Assembly (NCBI RefSeq): GCF_050589685.1
Contig: NZ_JBNGOS010000002.1
Span: 215,969 to 279,968, forward strand
DNA length: 64,000 bases
DNA from: Saccharicrinis sp050589685
GTDB lineage: Bacteria; Bacteroidota; Bacteroidia; Bacteroidales; Marinilabiliaceae
Reading direction: 5' to 3'
Shown here: positions 55,626-64,000 of the stretch, piece by piece
How the letters are laid out: the number at the start of each line of letters is the position of its first letter
How positions within the stretch are numbered: position 1 is the first letter of the stretch
Notes under the pieces: model-generated
The model's database searches: none
What the model was told of the DNA's origin: nothing
The model's input: only the letters and a program-made list of their open reading frames with translations
Made by a program: the position numbers and the translations under genes

Positions 55626-57584
55626 ATGGTTTCGGTAAATAAGTTGTCGGTTGAGTTTGGAGGCTTTACCTTATTTAAAGATGTGTCTTTTCTTGTAAAT
55701 CCTAAAGACAAAATTGGGTTGGCAGGCAAAAACGGTGCAGGAAAATCAACCTTACTAAAAATATTGGCAGGTGTGCAGGTGCCCACAAATGGAACTCTAT
55801 CTTGTCCAAAGGATGTAAGAATAGGTTATTTGCCGCAGCATATGAAACACGATGACACAGGCACTGTTTGGGAAGAAGTGGAGAAGGCCTTTGGCGAGCT
55901 GATAACATTGGAAAAGGAAATTGAGTCATTGAACGAGCAACTGGCCAACAGAACCGATTATGAATCGGAATCATACCTTGATTTGATCCATCAGGTGAGT
56001 GACAAAAGTGATCGCTTGAATATCCTTGGCGGTGCCAACTATGCATCGGGCATGGAGATTACCCTTAAAGGATTGGGTTTTGAGCGGGAAGACTTTACCC
56101 GCCTGACTTCCGAGTTTTCCGGAGGCTGGAGGATGCGCATCCAGCTGGCAAAGATTCTGTTGCAAAAACCAGACGTGTTTTTATTGGATGAGCCTACCAA
56201 CCATCTCGACATTGAATCCATTCAATGGTTCGAGGATTTCCTGAAGAACTACAATGGTGCCGTTGTGTTGGTTTCGCACGACCGGGCTTTCCTGGATAAT
56301 ATAACCAAACGTACCATCGAAATCCAGATGGGGAAGATATATGATTACAAAGCTTCTTACACCAAGTATCTTGCCCTGAGAGAAGAGCGTAAGGAACAAC
56401 AAATGGCTGCATATCGCAATCAGCAGAAGTTAATCGAGGATACCGAAAAGTTTATTGACAGGTTCAGGTATCAGGCAACAAAGGCGGTCCAGGTTCAGTC
56501 GCGCGTTAAGCAGCTCGAAAAACTAGACCGAATTGAAGTGGACGAGTTCGACAATTCAGCCTTACGCATAAAATTTCCTCCCGCACCACATTCAGGCAGT
56601 ATTACGTTGGAAGGTAAACATGTTTCCAAAAGTTATGGTGACCTTCAGGTGCTGCACGATGTGGATTTCACGATTGAAAGAGGGGAGAAAGTCGCGTTTA
56701 TCGGAAGGAACGGGGAAGGCAAAACGACCATGGCACGTATGATTATGAATCAGATTGGATATACGGGCAAGCTAAAATTGGGACACCAGGTAAAAATCGG
56801 ATATTTCGCACAGAACCAGGCCGACCTTCTTGATGAAAGTCTTTCGGTACTCGAAACTATTGATCATGTTGCTGTAGGTGATATCAGATTAAAGATACGG
56901 GATTTGTTGGGGGCTTTCATGTTTAGTGGGGAAACAGTAGATAAAAAAGTCTCGGTATTATCCGGAGGGGAAAGGACACGCCTGGCTATGGTCAGGTTGC
57001 TGCTGGAGCCCGTTAACTTGTTGGTTCTGGATGAGCCAACCAACCATCTGGATATCCGATCAAAGGAGCTGTTGAAACAGGCCGTGAAAGACTTTGAAGG
57101 TACCGTTGTAGTGGTTTCTCACGACCGGGAGTTTTTGGACGGTCTGGTTGACAAGGTGTATGAGTTCCGCAACAAAAAGATGAAGGAGCATCTGGGAGGG
57201 ATATACGAGTTCCTCGAGCGGAAAAAGCTGGAGTCGCTGAAAGGATTGGAACAGCAGAAACCTAATGGTAAAGCTGCAAAAGCGAAGAAGGTGCAGCCTG
57301 TTAAACTGGATACTAAATTATCATACGAAGAAAGAAAAGAGATTAGCAAACGGGTAAAAAAAGCACAGCAGCAAGTGGAGAGGTGCGAAAAAAATATCGC
57401 TAATCTGGAAGAGGATATTACGGAGCTGGACAGGCTGATGCAAAATCCAAAAAATGCCAGTGACGCCGAGTTTGTGCGAAAATACCAAGCATTAAATTCT
57501 TCCTTAGAGAAAGAAATGGAACAATGGGAAAGTTGTCACCAGAAATTGGAAGAAGCTGAGATAGAAAAAAAGAAATTGGATTAA
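55626..57584 (+). CDS. ABC-F family ATPase
   Basis: The 652-residue soluble protein has two ABC ATPase domains and no membrane segments. Walker A sites are GLAGKNGAGKSTLL and FIGRNGEGKTTMA. Signature motifs are EFSGGWRMRIQLA and VLSGGERTRLAMV, each followed by LLDEPTNHLD or VLDEPTNHLD. The linker at about 235-320 fits the P-site tRNA interaction motif region. A C-terminal coiled coil (about 570-652) resembles that of Uup/YdiF-type proteins. ABC-F proteins act on the ribosome, some giving antibiotic resistance; this one looks like a housekeeping member. rlmB follows 50 nt downstream. Confidence 0.95.
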   Translation: MVSVNKLSVEFGGFTLFKDVSFLVNPKDKIGLAGKNGAGKSTLLKILAGVQVPTNGTLSCPKDVRIGYLPQHMKHDDTGTVWEEVEKAFGELITLEKEIESLNEQLANRTDYESESYLDLIHQVSDKSDRLNILGGANYASGMEITLKGLGFEREDFTRLTSEFSGGWRMRIQLAKILLQKPDVFLLDEPTNHLDIESIQWFEDFLKNYNGAVVLVSHDRAFLDNITKRTIEIQMGKIYDYKASYTKYLALREERKEQQMAAYRNQQKLIEDTEKFIDRFRYQATKAVQVQSRVKQLEKLDRIEVDEFDNSALRIKFPPAPHSGSITLEGKHVSKSYGDLQVLHDVDFTIERGEKVAFIGRNGEGKTTMARMIMNQIGYTGKLKLGHQVKIGYFAQNQADLLDESLSVLETIDHVAVGDIRLKIRDLLGAFMFSGETVDKKVSVLSGGERTRLAMVRLLLEPVNLLVLDEPTNHLDIRSKELLKQAVKDFEGTVVVVSHDREFLDGLVDKVYEFRNKKMKEHLGGIYEFLERKKLESLKGLEQQKPNGKAAKAKKVQPVKLDTKLSYEERKEISKRVKKAQQQVERCEKNIANLEEDITELDRLMQNPKNASDAEFVRKYQALNSSLEKEMEQWESCHQKLEEAEIEKKKLD

Positions 57585-57634
57585 ATAGCTGATTGATACT
57601 TACATGATAGGTTATCAATAATAAAAAAATAATT

Positions 57635-58375
57635 ATGGCAGGAAAAAGTGATTTTTTATTCGGGATCAGATCGGTTATTGAAGCCATCCGTTCGGGCAAG
57701 GAGATTGAAAAAGTATTAGTGAAGAAGGGGTTGCAGGGCGAGCTTTATGAGGAATTGGTAGAAACCATGAAGGAGGCTAAAATTACCTGGCAAACGGTGC
57801 CCGTAGAGCGTATTAACCGGGCTACGCGCAAAAACCACCAAGGTGTTATTGCTTTTGTTGCCGCCATCACTTATCAGGACCTCGAAAACACGCTTATAGG
57901 CCTGTTTGAGGACGGTAAAAACCCATTGGTGCTGGTGCTTGACGGAATTACAGATATCAGAAATATGGGAGCCATAGCGCGTTCTGCGGAGTGTGCCGGG
58001 GTTGATGCAATAGTAATACCGGAAAAAGGCGGGGCGCCCATAAACGCCGATGCGGTTAAAACTTCAGCAGGAGCTTTGCACAATATACCGGTATCAAGGG
58101 TGAAAAACCTATATAAATCAGTGGAGTATTTACAAAACTCGGGATTGAAGATAGTCGCCGCAACAGAAAAAGGCAGTGAAAATTACACCGATATTGATTT
58201 CACGGGTCCTACTGCCATTGTCATGGGCGCAGAGGATAAGGGGGTTTCGTCACAGATGCTGAAAATCTGTGATGCGGGTGCGAAAATTCCCATTGCCGGA
58301 ACCATCGGATCGTTAAATGTGTCGGTAGCCGCAGGGATATTGGTTTATGAGGCGGTGCGACAGCGTGCTCAATAA
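57635..58375 (+). CDS. rlmB: 23S rRNA 2'-O-methyltransferase, TrmH family
   Basis: The 246-residue SPOUT enzyme has an N-terminal substrate-binding domain (about 1-85, FLFGIRSVIEAIRSGKEIEKV) and the SpoU/TrmH knot domain with DGITDIRNMGAIARSAECAG, IVMGAEDKGVS and IPIAGTIGSLNVSVAAGI. It fits RlmB, which methylates the 2'-O of G2251 in 23S rRNA. It lies 50 nt after the ABC-F gene and may be cotranscribed. Confidence 0.94.
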   Translation: MAGKSDFLFGIRSVIEAIRSGKEIEKVLVKKGLQGELYEELVETMKEAKITWQTVPVERINRATRKNHQGVIAFVAAITYQDLENTLIGLFEDGKNPLVLVLDGITDIRNMGAIARSAECAGVDAIVIPEKGGAPINADAVKTSAGALHNIPVSRVKNLYKSVEYLQNSGLKIVAATEKGSENYTDIDFTGPTAIVMGAEDKGVSSQMLKICDAGAKIPIAGTIGSLNVSVAAGILVYEAVRQRAQ

Positions 58376-58518
58376 TGCTGGCGATGTTTTTAGCGTCTTT
58401 TGAACTGTGAATTTCTGACATTTAACACCTGTAATTTGTTTTTTCTCAAAATATTTATAAATTCGGGAGGTTTTTTACAGTGAAACTTGTATTTAACAAT
58501 AGTTATAAAACATCATTT

Positions 58519-59589
58519 ATGAACCACAAAGAAAGAGTTTTAAAAACTCTGAACAACGATGTTCCGGACAGGGTTCCTTTTTTTTATTGGGATGTACCGG
58601 AATTTGGTGAGAAAATGATGTCCTTCTTTGGTTTTACAAATCGCGATCAACTGCTGGAACATCTGGATGTTGACTTTAGATGGGTAGAGCCAAAATACGT
58701 AGGGCCTCAGTTAATTGATGAAAACAACAAGCGTAAAAAGGACATTTGGGGAGTGGGATATTCCCGTATTAATAAAGGCGAATTCAGTTATTGGCAAGCT
58801 ACGGACTTCCCGCTGGAAGGTGTGACTGATCCTGCAGCCTTGGATGACTTTAACTGGCCAGGCAACCAACTCTTCGATTTTAATTCTCTGGAGGCGCAGT
58901 TGGAAAAATATAAGGACTATGCTATCATGACAGCTCCCGGATATTCTTCTCCCGGCCTGTTTCGTATTGTGCAACGATTAATCGGGCGCGAGAGCTTTAT
59001 GGAAATAATGATGTCTCACCCGAAATTTTTTAGGACATTGTGCGACAGGGTAATTGAGTTTTACAAAGCCTTTATTGATGAGTTTTTTGAAGTTTCAAAG
59101 GGAAGAATTGATTTTATTCGTGTAGCGGATGATTTTGGGTCCCAAACCGGATTAACCATAGGACAAGATCACTGGGAAAACTACATACGTCCTTCAATAA
59201 ATGCCTTTACAAGCAAACCCAAAGCTATGGGGGCGCACTTTTATATGCACAGTTGTGGTGGTGTCCGCAAGTTATTGCCTAATTTTATTAGTGCCGGGGC
59301 CGAGGTGTTGGATCCTATCCAAACCAGAGCGGTGGGTATGAATCCGGAAGGGCTTAAAAAGGACTATGGGAAATTGATAACTTTCTGTGGCGCCATGGAT
59401 GAAGAATTGTTGCTTCGTAAAGGCACCCCGCAGCAGGTGAAGGAAGGCGTGAAAAACTTGTTGGATGTGATGGCTCCTGGCGGACGCTTTATTCTGGGTC
59501 CAAGCCATAAAATTAAAGTTGAAACACCGGTTGAAAATGTAATTGCCATGTACGAGACTGCTCGAGATTGGAAGGCTAAAGAAAATTAA
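58519..59589 (+). CDS. URO-D-fold protein, probable methyltransferase-like enzyme
   Basis: The 356-residue protein is a second member of the non-HemE URO-D superfamily in this window. It shares IDFIRVADDFGSQTGL with the DGVLIGNDFGSQTAL of the protein at 6415-7446. It keeps H244-S-C246 in MHSCGGVRKLL and C290 in TFCGAMDEE, the pattern of the MtaA/MtbA zinc site. Conversion of an unknown methylated or one-carbon substrate is inferred. The ATG at 58519 (MNHKERVLKTL) is the family start; an open frame reaches 13 codons further. It is a single gene closed by a terminator. Confidence 0.8.
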   Translation: MNHKERVLKTLNNDVPDRVPFFYWDVPEFGEKMMSFFGFTNRDQLLEHLDVDFRWVEPKYVGPQLIDENNKRKKDIWGVGYSRINKGEFSYWQATDFPLEGVTDPAALDDFNWPGNQLFDFNSLEAQLEKYKDYAIMTAPGYSSPGLFRIVQRLIGRESFMEIMMSHPKFFRTLCDRVIEFYKAFIDEFFEVSKGRIDFIRVADDFGSQTGLTIGQDHWENYIRPSINAFTSKPKAMGAHFYMHSCGGVRKLLPNFISAGAEVLDPIQTRAVGMNPEGLKKDYGKLITFCGAMDEELLLRKGTPQQVKEGVKNLLDVMAPGGRFILGPSHKIKVETPVENVIAMYETARDWKAKEN

Positions 59590-60202
59590 GATTTCATTCC
59601 TATTGATATTATTACCCGTTCATTGATTTGAACGGGTTTTTTTTGTTTATGCCGCATATGGCAAGTAGCCACTCAGTGGAAGTCCGCTATGGGTTAAGTA
59701 GCCAACCCTAAGTAGCGGGCAAGGTTGTCCATTGCGAAATGGATCTAGAAAAGATAGGTCAGGATTTTTGCCGTGTCAGATACTTTTGCCATGGAAAACA
59801 TACAGTCAACAGATCCATTGCTCCGACTATCCTCTTTTTTATTCAAACAACATAAATCCCATACATATAACGTATTATAGCCTATGTCTGCAAAGATTTA
59901 AAGGGGGCTAATCCATTCTTTCCAGTTGAATGCATTTTGTGTGTTGTTTAATATATATAAATTATACATGAACAAAAATAGTAGGGGTATGTTTAGTAAA
60001 TGGCAGATCGACCTATTCCTATTGTTCAATTGATTCTTATTCCGTCGGTATTTTGAGGATGTATAACAATTTAAAACCTGGAAAATAAATGCAATTGGTA
60101 CATACATGTTGTAAATTGGCTATATAATGTTTATAAACTAAATGAGTTGTAGATGTTTTCTTAGGTAAATTAATGGATACTAACCTTAAAATTTGATATG
60201 AA
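59590..60202. other. Intergenic region before the carotenoid operon
   Basis: The 613-nt gap begins with the terminator at 59613 and otherwise has no gene. A short cluster of AAGTAGCC/AAGTAGCG repeats and small dyads (CCAC-tca-GTGG) lies at about 59660-59720. The crt promoter must be in the right part; no exact TAnnTTTG with proper spacing was found. Confidence 0.4.
59613..59646 (+). terminator. Intrinsic terminator after the second URO-D-fold gene
   Basis: ACCCGTTCA / TGAACGGGT with a 7-nt loop, followed by a run of about eight T residues. Confidence 0.9.
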
Positions 60203-61687
60203 ATGAAAGATATTTCCCATAAGAAAGTTGCGATTATAGGTGCCGGTTTTTCAGGGCTTTCTGCAGCCAACTATTTAGCCAGCAAAGGTTGTGAGGTTAG
60301 CGTTTATGAAAGGCATAAGATGAGTGGAGGCAGGGCCAGGCAGTTTTCAGAGGCTGGTTTTAAATTTGATATGGGGCCCACCTGGTATTGGATGCCGGAT
60401 GTTTTTGAACGTTTTTTCTCCGATTTCGACAAAAAACCAAGCGACTACTATAAACTCCTGCGACTAGATCCGGGTTACAGGGTCTTTTTTGGGCCAGATG
60501 ATTTAATGGATATTTCGGCTGACTTGAAGGGGATTTATGCTTTGTTTGAAAAAGAAGAAAAAGGGGGTGGCGAATTTCTTAAGAAGTTTTTAAAATATGC
60601 TGGTTACAACTACAAGGTGGCCATGGATAAAGTGGTTTATATGCCGGGTAAATCACCCCTTGAGCTCATAACTCCAGCTACTGTAAAAAGACTTGGACAG
60701 TTTGTAAAATCTATCACCAAAATGGTTCGTTCCGGAGTGAAGAGTCATCGTTTAAGACAGGTATTGGAATTTCCCGTACTGTTTCTCGGTGCAAAGCCGC
60801 AAAATACGCCTGCTTTTTATTGCTTTATGAACTATGCCGATATGGTGTTGGGAACCTGGTACCCGGAGGGGGGGATGTACAGCGTTGTGCAAGCATTTGA
60901 ACGGTTAGCTAAAGAAAACGGCATTGGACTGAATTTTAACTCTGAGGTTCAAAAAATTATTTCTGAGAATGGCAAAGTGAAAGGAATTATGGTAAACGGT
61001 GATTATAGGGAGGCGGACGTTGTTGTTTCCGGAGCCGATTATCACCATACAGAAACTTTATTGGAAAAAAAAGATAGAAATTACCGGGAATCCTATTGGA
61101 GTAAAAAGGTTTTTGCCCCGTCGGCCTTATTGTTTTATGTAGGTTTTAATAAAAAGCTAAAAAATTTGGAACATCATACTTTGTTTTTTGATACTTCGTT
61201 CAATCAACATGCATTTAGTATATATGATTCAAAAGAATGGCCCAAAAACCCTTTGTTTTACGCTAGTTTCCCTAGTATGACCGATAAGAGCTGTGCTCCG
61301 GAAGGTAATGAGTGTGCCATATTTTTAATTCCTATCGCAACAGGCCTTAAGGATTCAGCTGAAATTAGGGATAGGTATTTCGAAGAAATTATACGACGGC
61401 TTGAAATGATTACGCAACAATCTGTTAAAGATAATGTTGTACTTAAGAAGTCATACTGTGTTAACGATTTTAAAACAGATTACAATGCTTATGGTGGTAA
61501 TGCATATGGTTTGTCAAATATTTTAAGACAAACTGCATTTTTAAAACCTAAATTACAAAATAAAAAATTAGCAAACATGTTCTACACCGGTCAGTTAACA
61601 GTTCCTGGTCCGGGTGTGCCTCCAACAATTATTTCGGGTAAAATAGTATCTGACTTGGTTACCCAATACTTGAATAAGATTAATTAG
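60203..61687 (+). CDS. crtI: Phytoene desaturase
   Basis: The 494-residue FAD enzyme converts phytoene to lycopene by successive desaturations. The N-terminus has the dinucleotide site VAIIGAGFSGLSAANYLAS, then YERHKMSGGRARQF. The C-terminal carotenoid-desaturase signature is YTGQLTVPGPGVPPTIISGK. CrtI-type length and order fit. It is the first gene of the operon crtI-crtB-crtZ-lycopene cyclase; crtB follows after 26 nt. A related isomerase or oxygenase (CrtO/CrtD) is a less likely reading because crtB and a cyclase are adjacent. Confidence 0.94.
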   Translation: MKDISHKKVAIIGAGFSGLSAANYLASKGCEVSVYERHKMSGGRARQFSEAGFKFDMGPTWYWMPDVFERFFSDFDKKPSDYYKLLRLDPGYRVFFGPDDLMDISADLKGIYALFEKEEKGGGEFLKKFLKYAGYNYKVAMDKVVYMPGKSPLELITPATVKRLGQFVKSITKMVRSGVKSHRLRQVLEFPVLFLGAKPQNTPAFYCFMNYADMVLGTWYPEGGMYSVVQAFERLAKENGIGLNFNSEVQKIISENGKVKGIMVNGDYREADVVVSGADYHHTETLLEKKDRNYRESYWSKKVFAPSALLFYVGFNKKLKNLEHHTLFFDTSFNQHAFSIYDSKEWPKNPLFYASFPSMTDKSCAPEGNECAIFLIPIATGLKDSAEIRDRYFEEIIRRLEMITQQSVKDNVVLKKSYCVNDFKTDYNAYGGNAYGLSNILRQTAFLKPKLQNKKLANMFYTGQLTVPGPGVPPTIISGKIVSDLVTQYLNKIN

Positions 61688-61713
61688 TTATAGTTAGTAA
61701 AAAAGACAGCTTG

Positions 61714-62664
61714 ATGGATAATAAAGATTACGATAATGCGATAGGGGTGGTGGCAGCAGGAAATAATATCAAGACTGTCCCTGAACTTATAATTACATAT
61801 AAAAAAGAGATTGAGAAAAACAATAATAATAAATTACTTTTTGATAAAGTAAGTTATCGATGTAGTAAATTGGTAACACGATCCTACAGCACCTCCTTTA
61901 GTATTGGTGTTAGGTGCTTAAATTCCGCTATACGTCAGGCCGTTTATAGTATTTATGGGTTTGTTCGCTTTGCGGATGAAATTGTTGACTCCTTTCATCA
62001 ATATAACAAGGTAAAATTACTGGATGATTTTGAAAGCGATTTATATAAATCATTATCCGAAGGAATAAGTCTAAACCCAATATTAAATTCTTTTCAACAC
62101 ACGGTTAAAAGATACGATATACCAGAAGAATTAATACAAGCCTTCCTGAAGAGTATGCGGGCCGATTTATACAAGACATCCTACAATGAGCTCGAGCTGA
62201 AGCAATATATTTATGGTTCGGCCGATGTGGTTGGACTTATGTGCCTTAAAGTTTTTGTTAATGGGGATCGTCAAATGTACGATGATTTAAAACATAGTGC
62301 TACCAAGCTGGGTTCTGCTTTTCAAAAGGTAAATTTTCTGCGTGATGTTAAAGACGATATGGAAGAATTGCATAGGGCCTACTTTCCGCAACTGCGTCAT
62401 TCTAAATTGGAGGAGGGCAGTAAAAATGAAATACTGAAGGACATTTACCATGATTATAGGATCGCCTTGAAGGGCATAAAGAAACTACCTAAAAACGCTC
62501 GACTAGGCGTTTATATTGCCTATGTCTATTATTTGGGATTGACTAAAAAAATTGAGCGGACAAAAGCGGAAGAATTGATGAAAAAGCGGATAAGAATTTC
62601 TAACTTGCGTAAAGTCATTTTGTTGGCAAAAGCTTATATTGTTATAAAGATTGGATTGTTTTAA
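61714..62664 (+). CDS. crtB: Phytoene synthase
   Basis: The 316-residue prenyltransferase condenses two geranylgeranyl diphosphates to phytoene. Aspartate-rich sites are RFADEIVDSFH and NFLRDVKDDMEELHRAYFP, with the SYSTSFSIGVRCLNSAIRQAVYSIYGF segment of the squalene/phytoene synthase family. The ATG at 61714 is preferred to the TTG three bases upstream. It lies 18 nt before crtZ. Confidence 0.95.
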   Translation: MDNKDYDNAIGVVAAGNNIKTVPELIITYKKEIEKNNNNKLLFDKVSYRCSKLVTRSYSTSFSIGVRCLNSAIRQAVYSIYGFVRFADEIVDSFHQYNKVKLLDDFESDLYKSLSEGISLNPILNSFQHTVKRYDIPEELIQAFLKSMRADLYKTSYNELELKQYIYGSADVVGLMCLKVFVNGDRQMYDDLKHSATKLGSAFQKVNFLRDVKDDMEELHRAYFPQLRHSKLEEGSKNEILKDIYHDYRIALKGIKKLPKNARLGVYIAYVYYLGLTKKIERTKAEELMKKRIRISNLRKVILLAKAYIVIKIGLF

Positions 62665-62682
62665 TTTTTTAAAGATAAGGTG

Positions 62683-63168
62683 ATGCAGATTTATTTTTTA
62701 ATATTGATTGGCACCGCAACATTTGTTTTTATGGAAGGGGTGGCCTGGTTTGCTCATAAATACGTTATGCACGGTTTTTTGTGGAACTTGCATGAGGATC
62801 ATCATTTTCCGAAAGAGATACATCGGAGTTCTTTCTTTGAAAAAAATGACTGGTTTTTTGTGATTTTTGCTATTCCCTCAATGATTTGTTACATTTTGGG
62901 GAGTTTGTTGCCCAGCAATGTTCTTTTGAGTGTAGCTATTGGTATTACTGTATACGGGTTCGCATATTTTATCTTTCATGAGGTTGTTTTTCACCGCAGA
63001 CTAAAGTGGTTGAAAGGTTGGAAACCTACTTACGTTCGTTCGGTTATATTGGCACATTCAATGCACCACAGGCATCATTCTCCGGAGCATGGGGAGTGTT
63101 TTGGTTTGTTAATATTCCCATTTAAATATTTTAAGCAGGAGAAGCTGAAGAAGAAACAAAAAAATTAA
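62683..63168 (+). CDS. crtZ: Beta-carotene hydroxylase
   Basis: The 161-residue membrane di-iron hydroxylase adds 3- and 3'-hydroxyl groups to beta-carotene. Histidine motifs are HKYVMHGFLWNLHEDHH, FHEVVFHRR and HSMHHRHHSPEHGECFG in a protein with several hydrophobic helices. The ATG at 62683 follows a GTG that would add one residue. It is the third gene of the crt operon, with 13 nt to the cyclase gene. Confidence 0.93.
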   Translation: MQIYFLILIGTATFVFMEGVAWFAHKYVMHGFLWNLHEDHHFPKEIHRSSFFEKNDWFFVIFAIPSMICYILGSLLPSNVLLSVAIGITVYGFAYFIFHEVVFHRRLKWLKGWKPTYVRSVILAHSMHHRHHSPEHGECFGLLIFPFKYFKQEKLKKKQKN

Positions 63169-63181
63169 ACAAGGATTTATT

Positions 63182-63880
63182 ATGAGTTTGTATTTCTGGA
63201 TTCTAATATGCTCCGGTTCGATTCCTTTTTTGTATAGTTTCCACCCTAAATTAAAGTTTTATAAGTATTGGCCTTCTTTATTTACCTCTATTTTATTAGT
63301 TGCTATTCCATATTTAATTTGGGACTATTTTTTTACTGAAAACCGTTATTGGGGATTTAATGAAAGTTACTTAAGTGGATATTACATATTTAATCTTCCG
63401 GTAGAAGAAGTATTGTTTTTTGTCGTGATTCCTTATTGTTGTGTTTTTACGTTTCATTCCTTAAAACACTATTTTCCTTTTTTAAGTTTCTCAAAGAAGA
63501 TAACCGCTACACTTGCAACTTTGTTATTGATAGCTTCTTTTTTAATTGTAATGAGGTTTTCTCATTTGCCATATACCATTATTAATTTTTCAAGCTTGGT
63601 ATTTGTATTAATTCTGGCATTTATTTATGATTGGAAGTTGTTAAGTGTTTATTTCTGGGTGTTTCCCGTAATATTGATTCCCTTTTTTATCGTTAATGGA
63701 ATATTGACCGGGTTCGGAATAGAAAATGAAATCGTTTGGTATAGCCCCCATGTTTTTATGGGGATAAGGATTCTTACTATTCCGTTGGAAGATATATTTT
63801 ATGCTTTCTCCCTGGTATTATCCAATCTGTTTTTGATGGAAGTCCTGCAAAGAAAAGTTAAAATGCTACGTTGTCAGTGA
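63182..63880 (+). CDS. Lycopene beta-cyclase, CrtYcd/CarR-type fused
   Basis: The 232-residue protein with about seven membrane helices belongs to the small lycopene cyclase family (fused CrtYc-CrtYd type, as in heterodimeric actinobacterial and fungal cyclases), not CrtY/CrtL. Two repeats each have the conserved acidic motif: FNLPVEEVLFFVVIPYC (about 68-85) and LTIPLEDIFYAFSLVLSN (about 200-217). It makes beta-rings from lycopene, so with crtZ the predicted product is zeaxanthin. It is the last gene of the operon and is followed by a terminator shared with tRNA-Asp. Confidence 0.9.
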   Translation: MSLYFWILICSGSIPFLYSFHPKLKFYKYWPSLFTSILLVAIPYLIWDYFFTENRYWGFNESYLSGYYIFNLPVEEVLFFVVIPYCCVFTFHSLKHYFPFLSFSKKITATLATLLLIASFLIVMRFSHLPYTIINFSSLVFVLILAFIYDWKLLSVYFWVFPVILIPFFIVNGILTGFGIENEIVWYSPHVFMGIRILTIPLEDIFYAFSLVLSNLFLMEVLQRKVKMLRCQ

Positions 63881-63891
63881 TTATAAACAAA

Positions 63892-63923
63892 AAGAAGGGA
63901 AACAAAAACTGCTTCCCTTCTTC
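63892..63923. terminator. Terminator between the crt operon and tRNA-Asp
   Basis: AAGAAGGGAA (63893-63902) pairs with TTCCCTTCTT (63913-63922) around a 10-nt loop. It lies 12 nt after the cyclase stop and 2 nt past the tRNA 3' end, so it serves both convergent units. Confidence 0.8.
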
Positions 63924-63924
63924 G

Positions 63925-63998
63925 CGGTCTGGACGGGACTCGAACCCGCGACCTCCGGCGTGACAGGCCGGCATTCTAACCAGCTGAACTACCAGACC
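63925..63998 (-). tRNA. tRNA-Asp (anticodon GTC)
   Basis: The 74-nt minus-strand sequence folds as a cloverleaf: acceptor GGTCTGG / CCAGACC, D-loop AGCTGGTTA, anticodon stem GCCGG / CCGGC with CTGTCAC loop (GTC), and T-arm GCGGGTTCGAGTCCCGT. Discriminator is G, and CCA is not encoded. Confidence 0.97.
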
Positions 63999-64000
63999 AA

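Overview
The window is a moderately AT-rich chromosome segment of a member of the Bacteroidota, most likely a marine or gut-type Marinilabiliales/Bacteroidales relative (an inference from gene content; no rRNA is present). Supporting signs are a type IX secretion (T9SS) type-B adhesin with its PorP/SprF and OmpA partners, PPi-dependent phosphofructokinase, the apgM-thrC gene pair, the DUF1599-DoxX-tpiA operon, LVIVD and PD40 proteins, and promoters of the TAnnTTTG type typical of the phylum.

Layout. 0-3.4 kb: end of a threonine operon (homoserine-kinase-like apgM, thrC) and a TPR exported protein. 3.6-8.5 kb: a deoxysugar locus on the minus strand (GH29 alpha-L-fucosidase, RhaT-like permease, URO-D-fold methyltransferase-like protein) facing a divergent AraC regulator across a compact regulated promoter region. 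8.8-11.7 kb: PPi-phosphofructokinase, Rrf2 regulator, rsmE. 12.1 kb: an unknown basic helical protein in a very AT-rich setting. 13.3-24.9 kb: a surface module of a ~2600-residue repetitive Ig/PKD-like adhesin (with an assembly gap in its repeats), PorP/SprF, a TPR-PD40-OmpA protein and a SPOR-like protein. 25.1 kb: RNase P RNA, then a YihY-type membrane protein. 27.1-32.6 kb: small envelope proteins, a decayed stretch holding two gene remnants, and an unknown 546-residue protein with a glycine-rich hydrophobic segment. 32.7-37.1 kb: tpiA operon and a SulP transporter. 37.5-38.8 kb: a broken alpha/beta-hydrolase lipoprotein gene. 39.1-44.6 kb: small unknown protein, patatin, fumC, pterin dehydratase and an MscS channel, with two copies of a dispersed repeat. 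45 kb: tmRNA. 45.6-58.4 kb: alanine-dehydrogenase/LYS1-like enzyme, FadL-type porin plus SGNH lipoprotein, MCE protein, dnaA, LysM protein, ABC-F ATPase and rlmB. 58.5 kb: a second URO-D-fold protein. 60.2-63.9 kb: a carotenoid operon crtI-crtB-crtZ-lycopene cyclase. The window ends with tRNA-Asp.

Most genes are ordinary housekeeping or envelope genes. No CRISPR array, prophage, intact insertion sequence or recognisable defence system was seen. The points most worth a second look are the two URO-D-fold proteins that keep a His-x-Cys...Cys zinc-site pattern (one inside the fucosidase locus), the 546-residue unknown protein, the dispersed repeat, and the wrongly sized gap in the giant adhesin.
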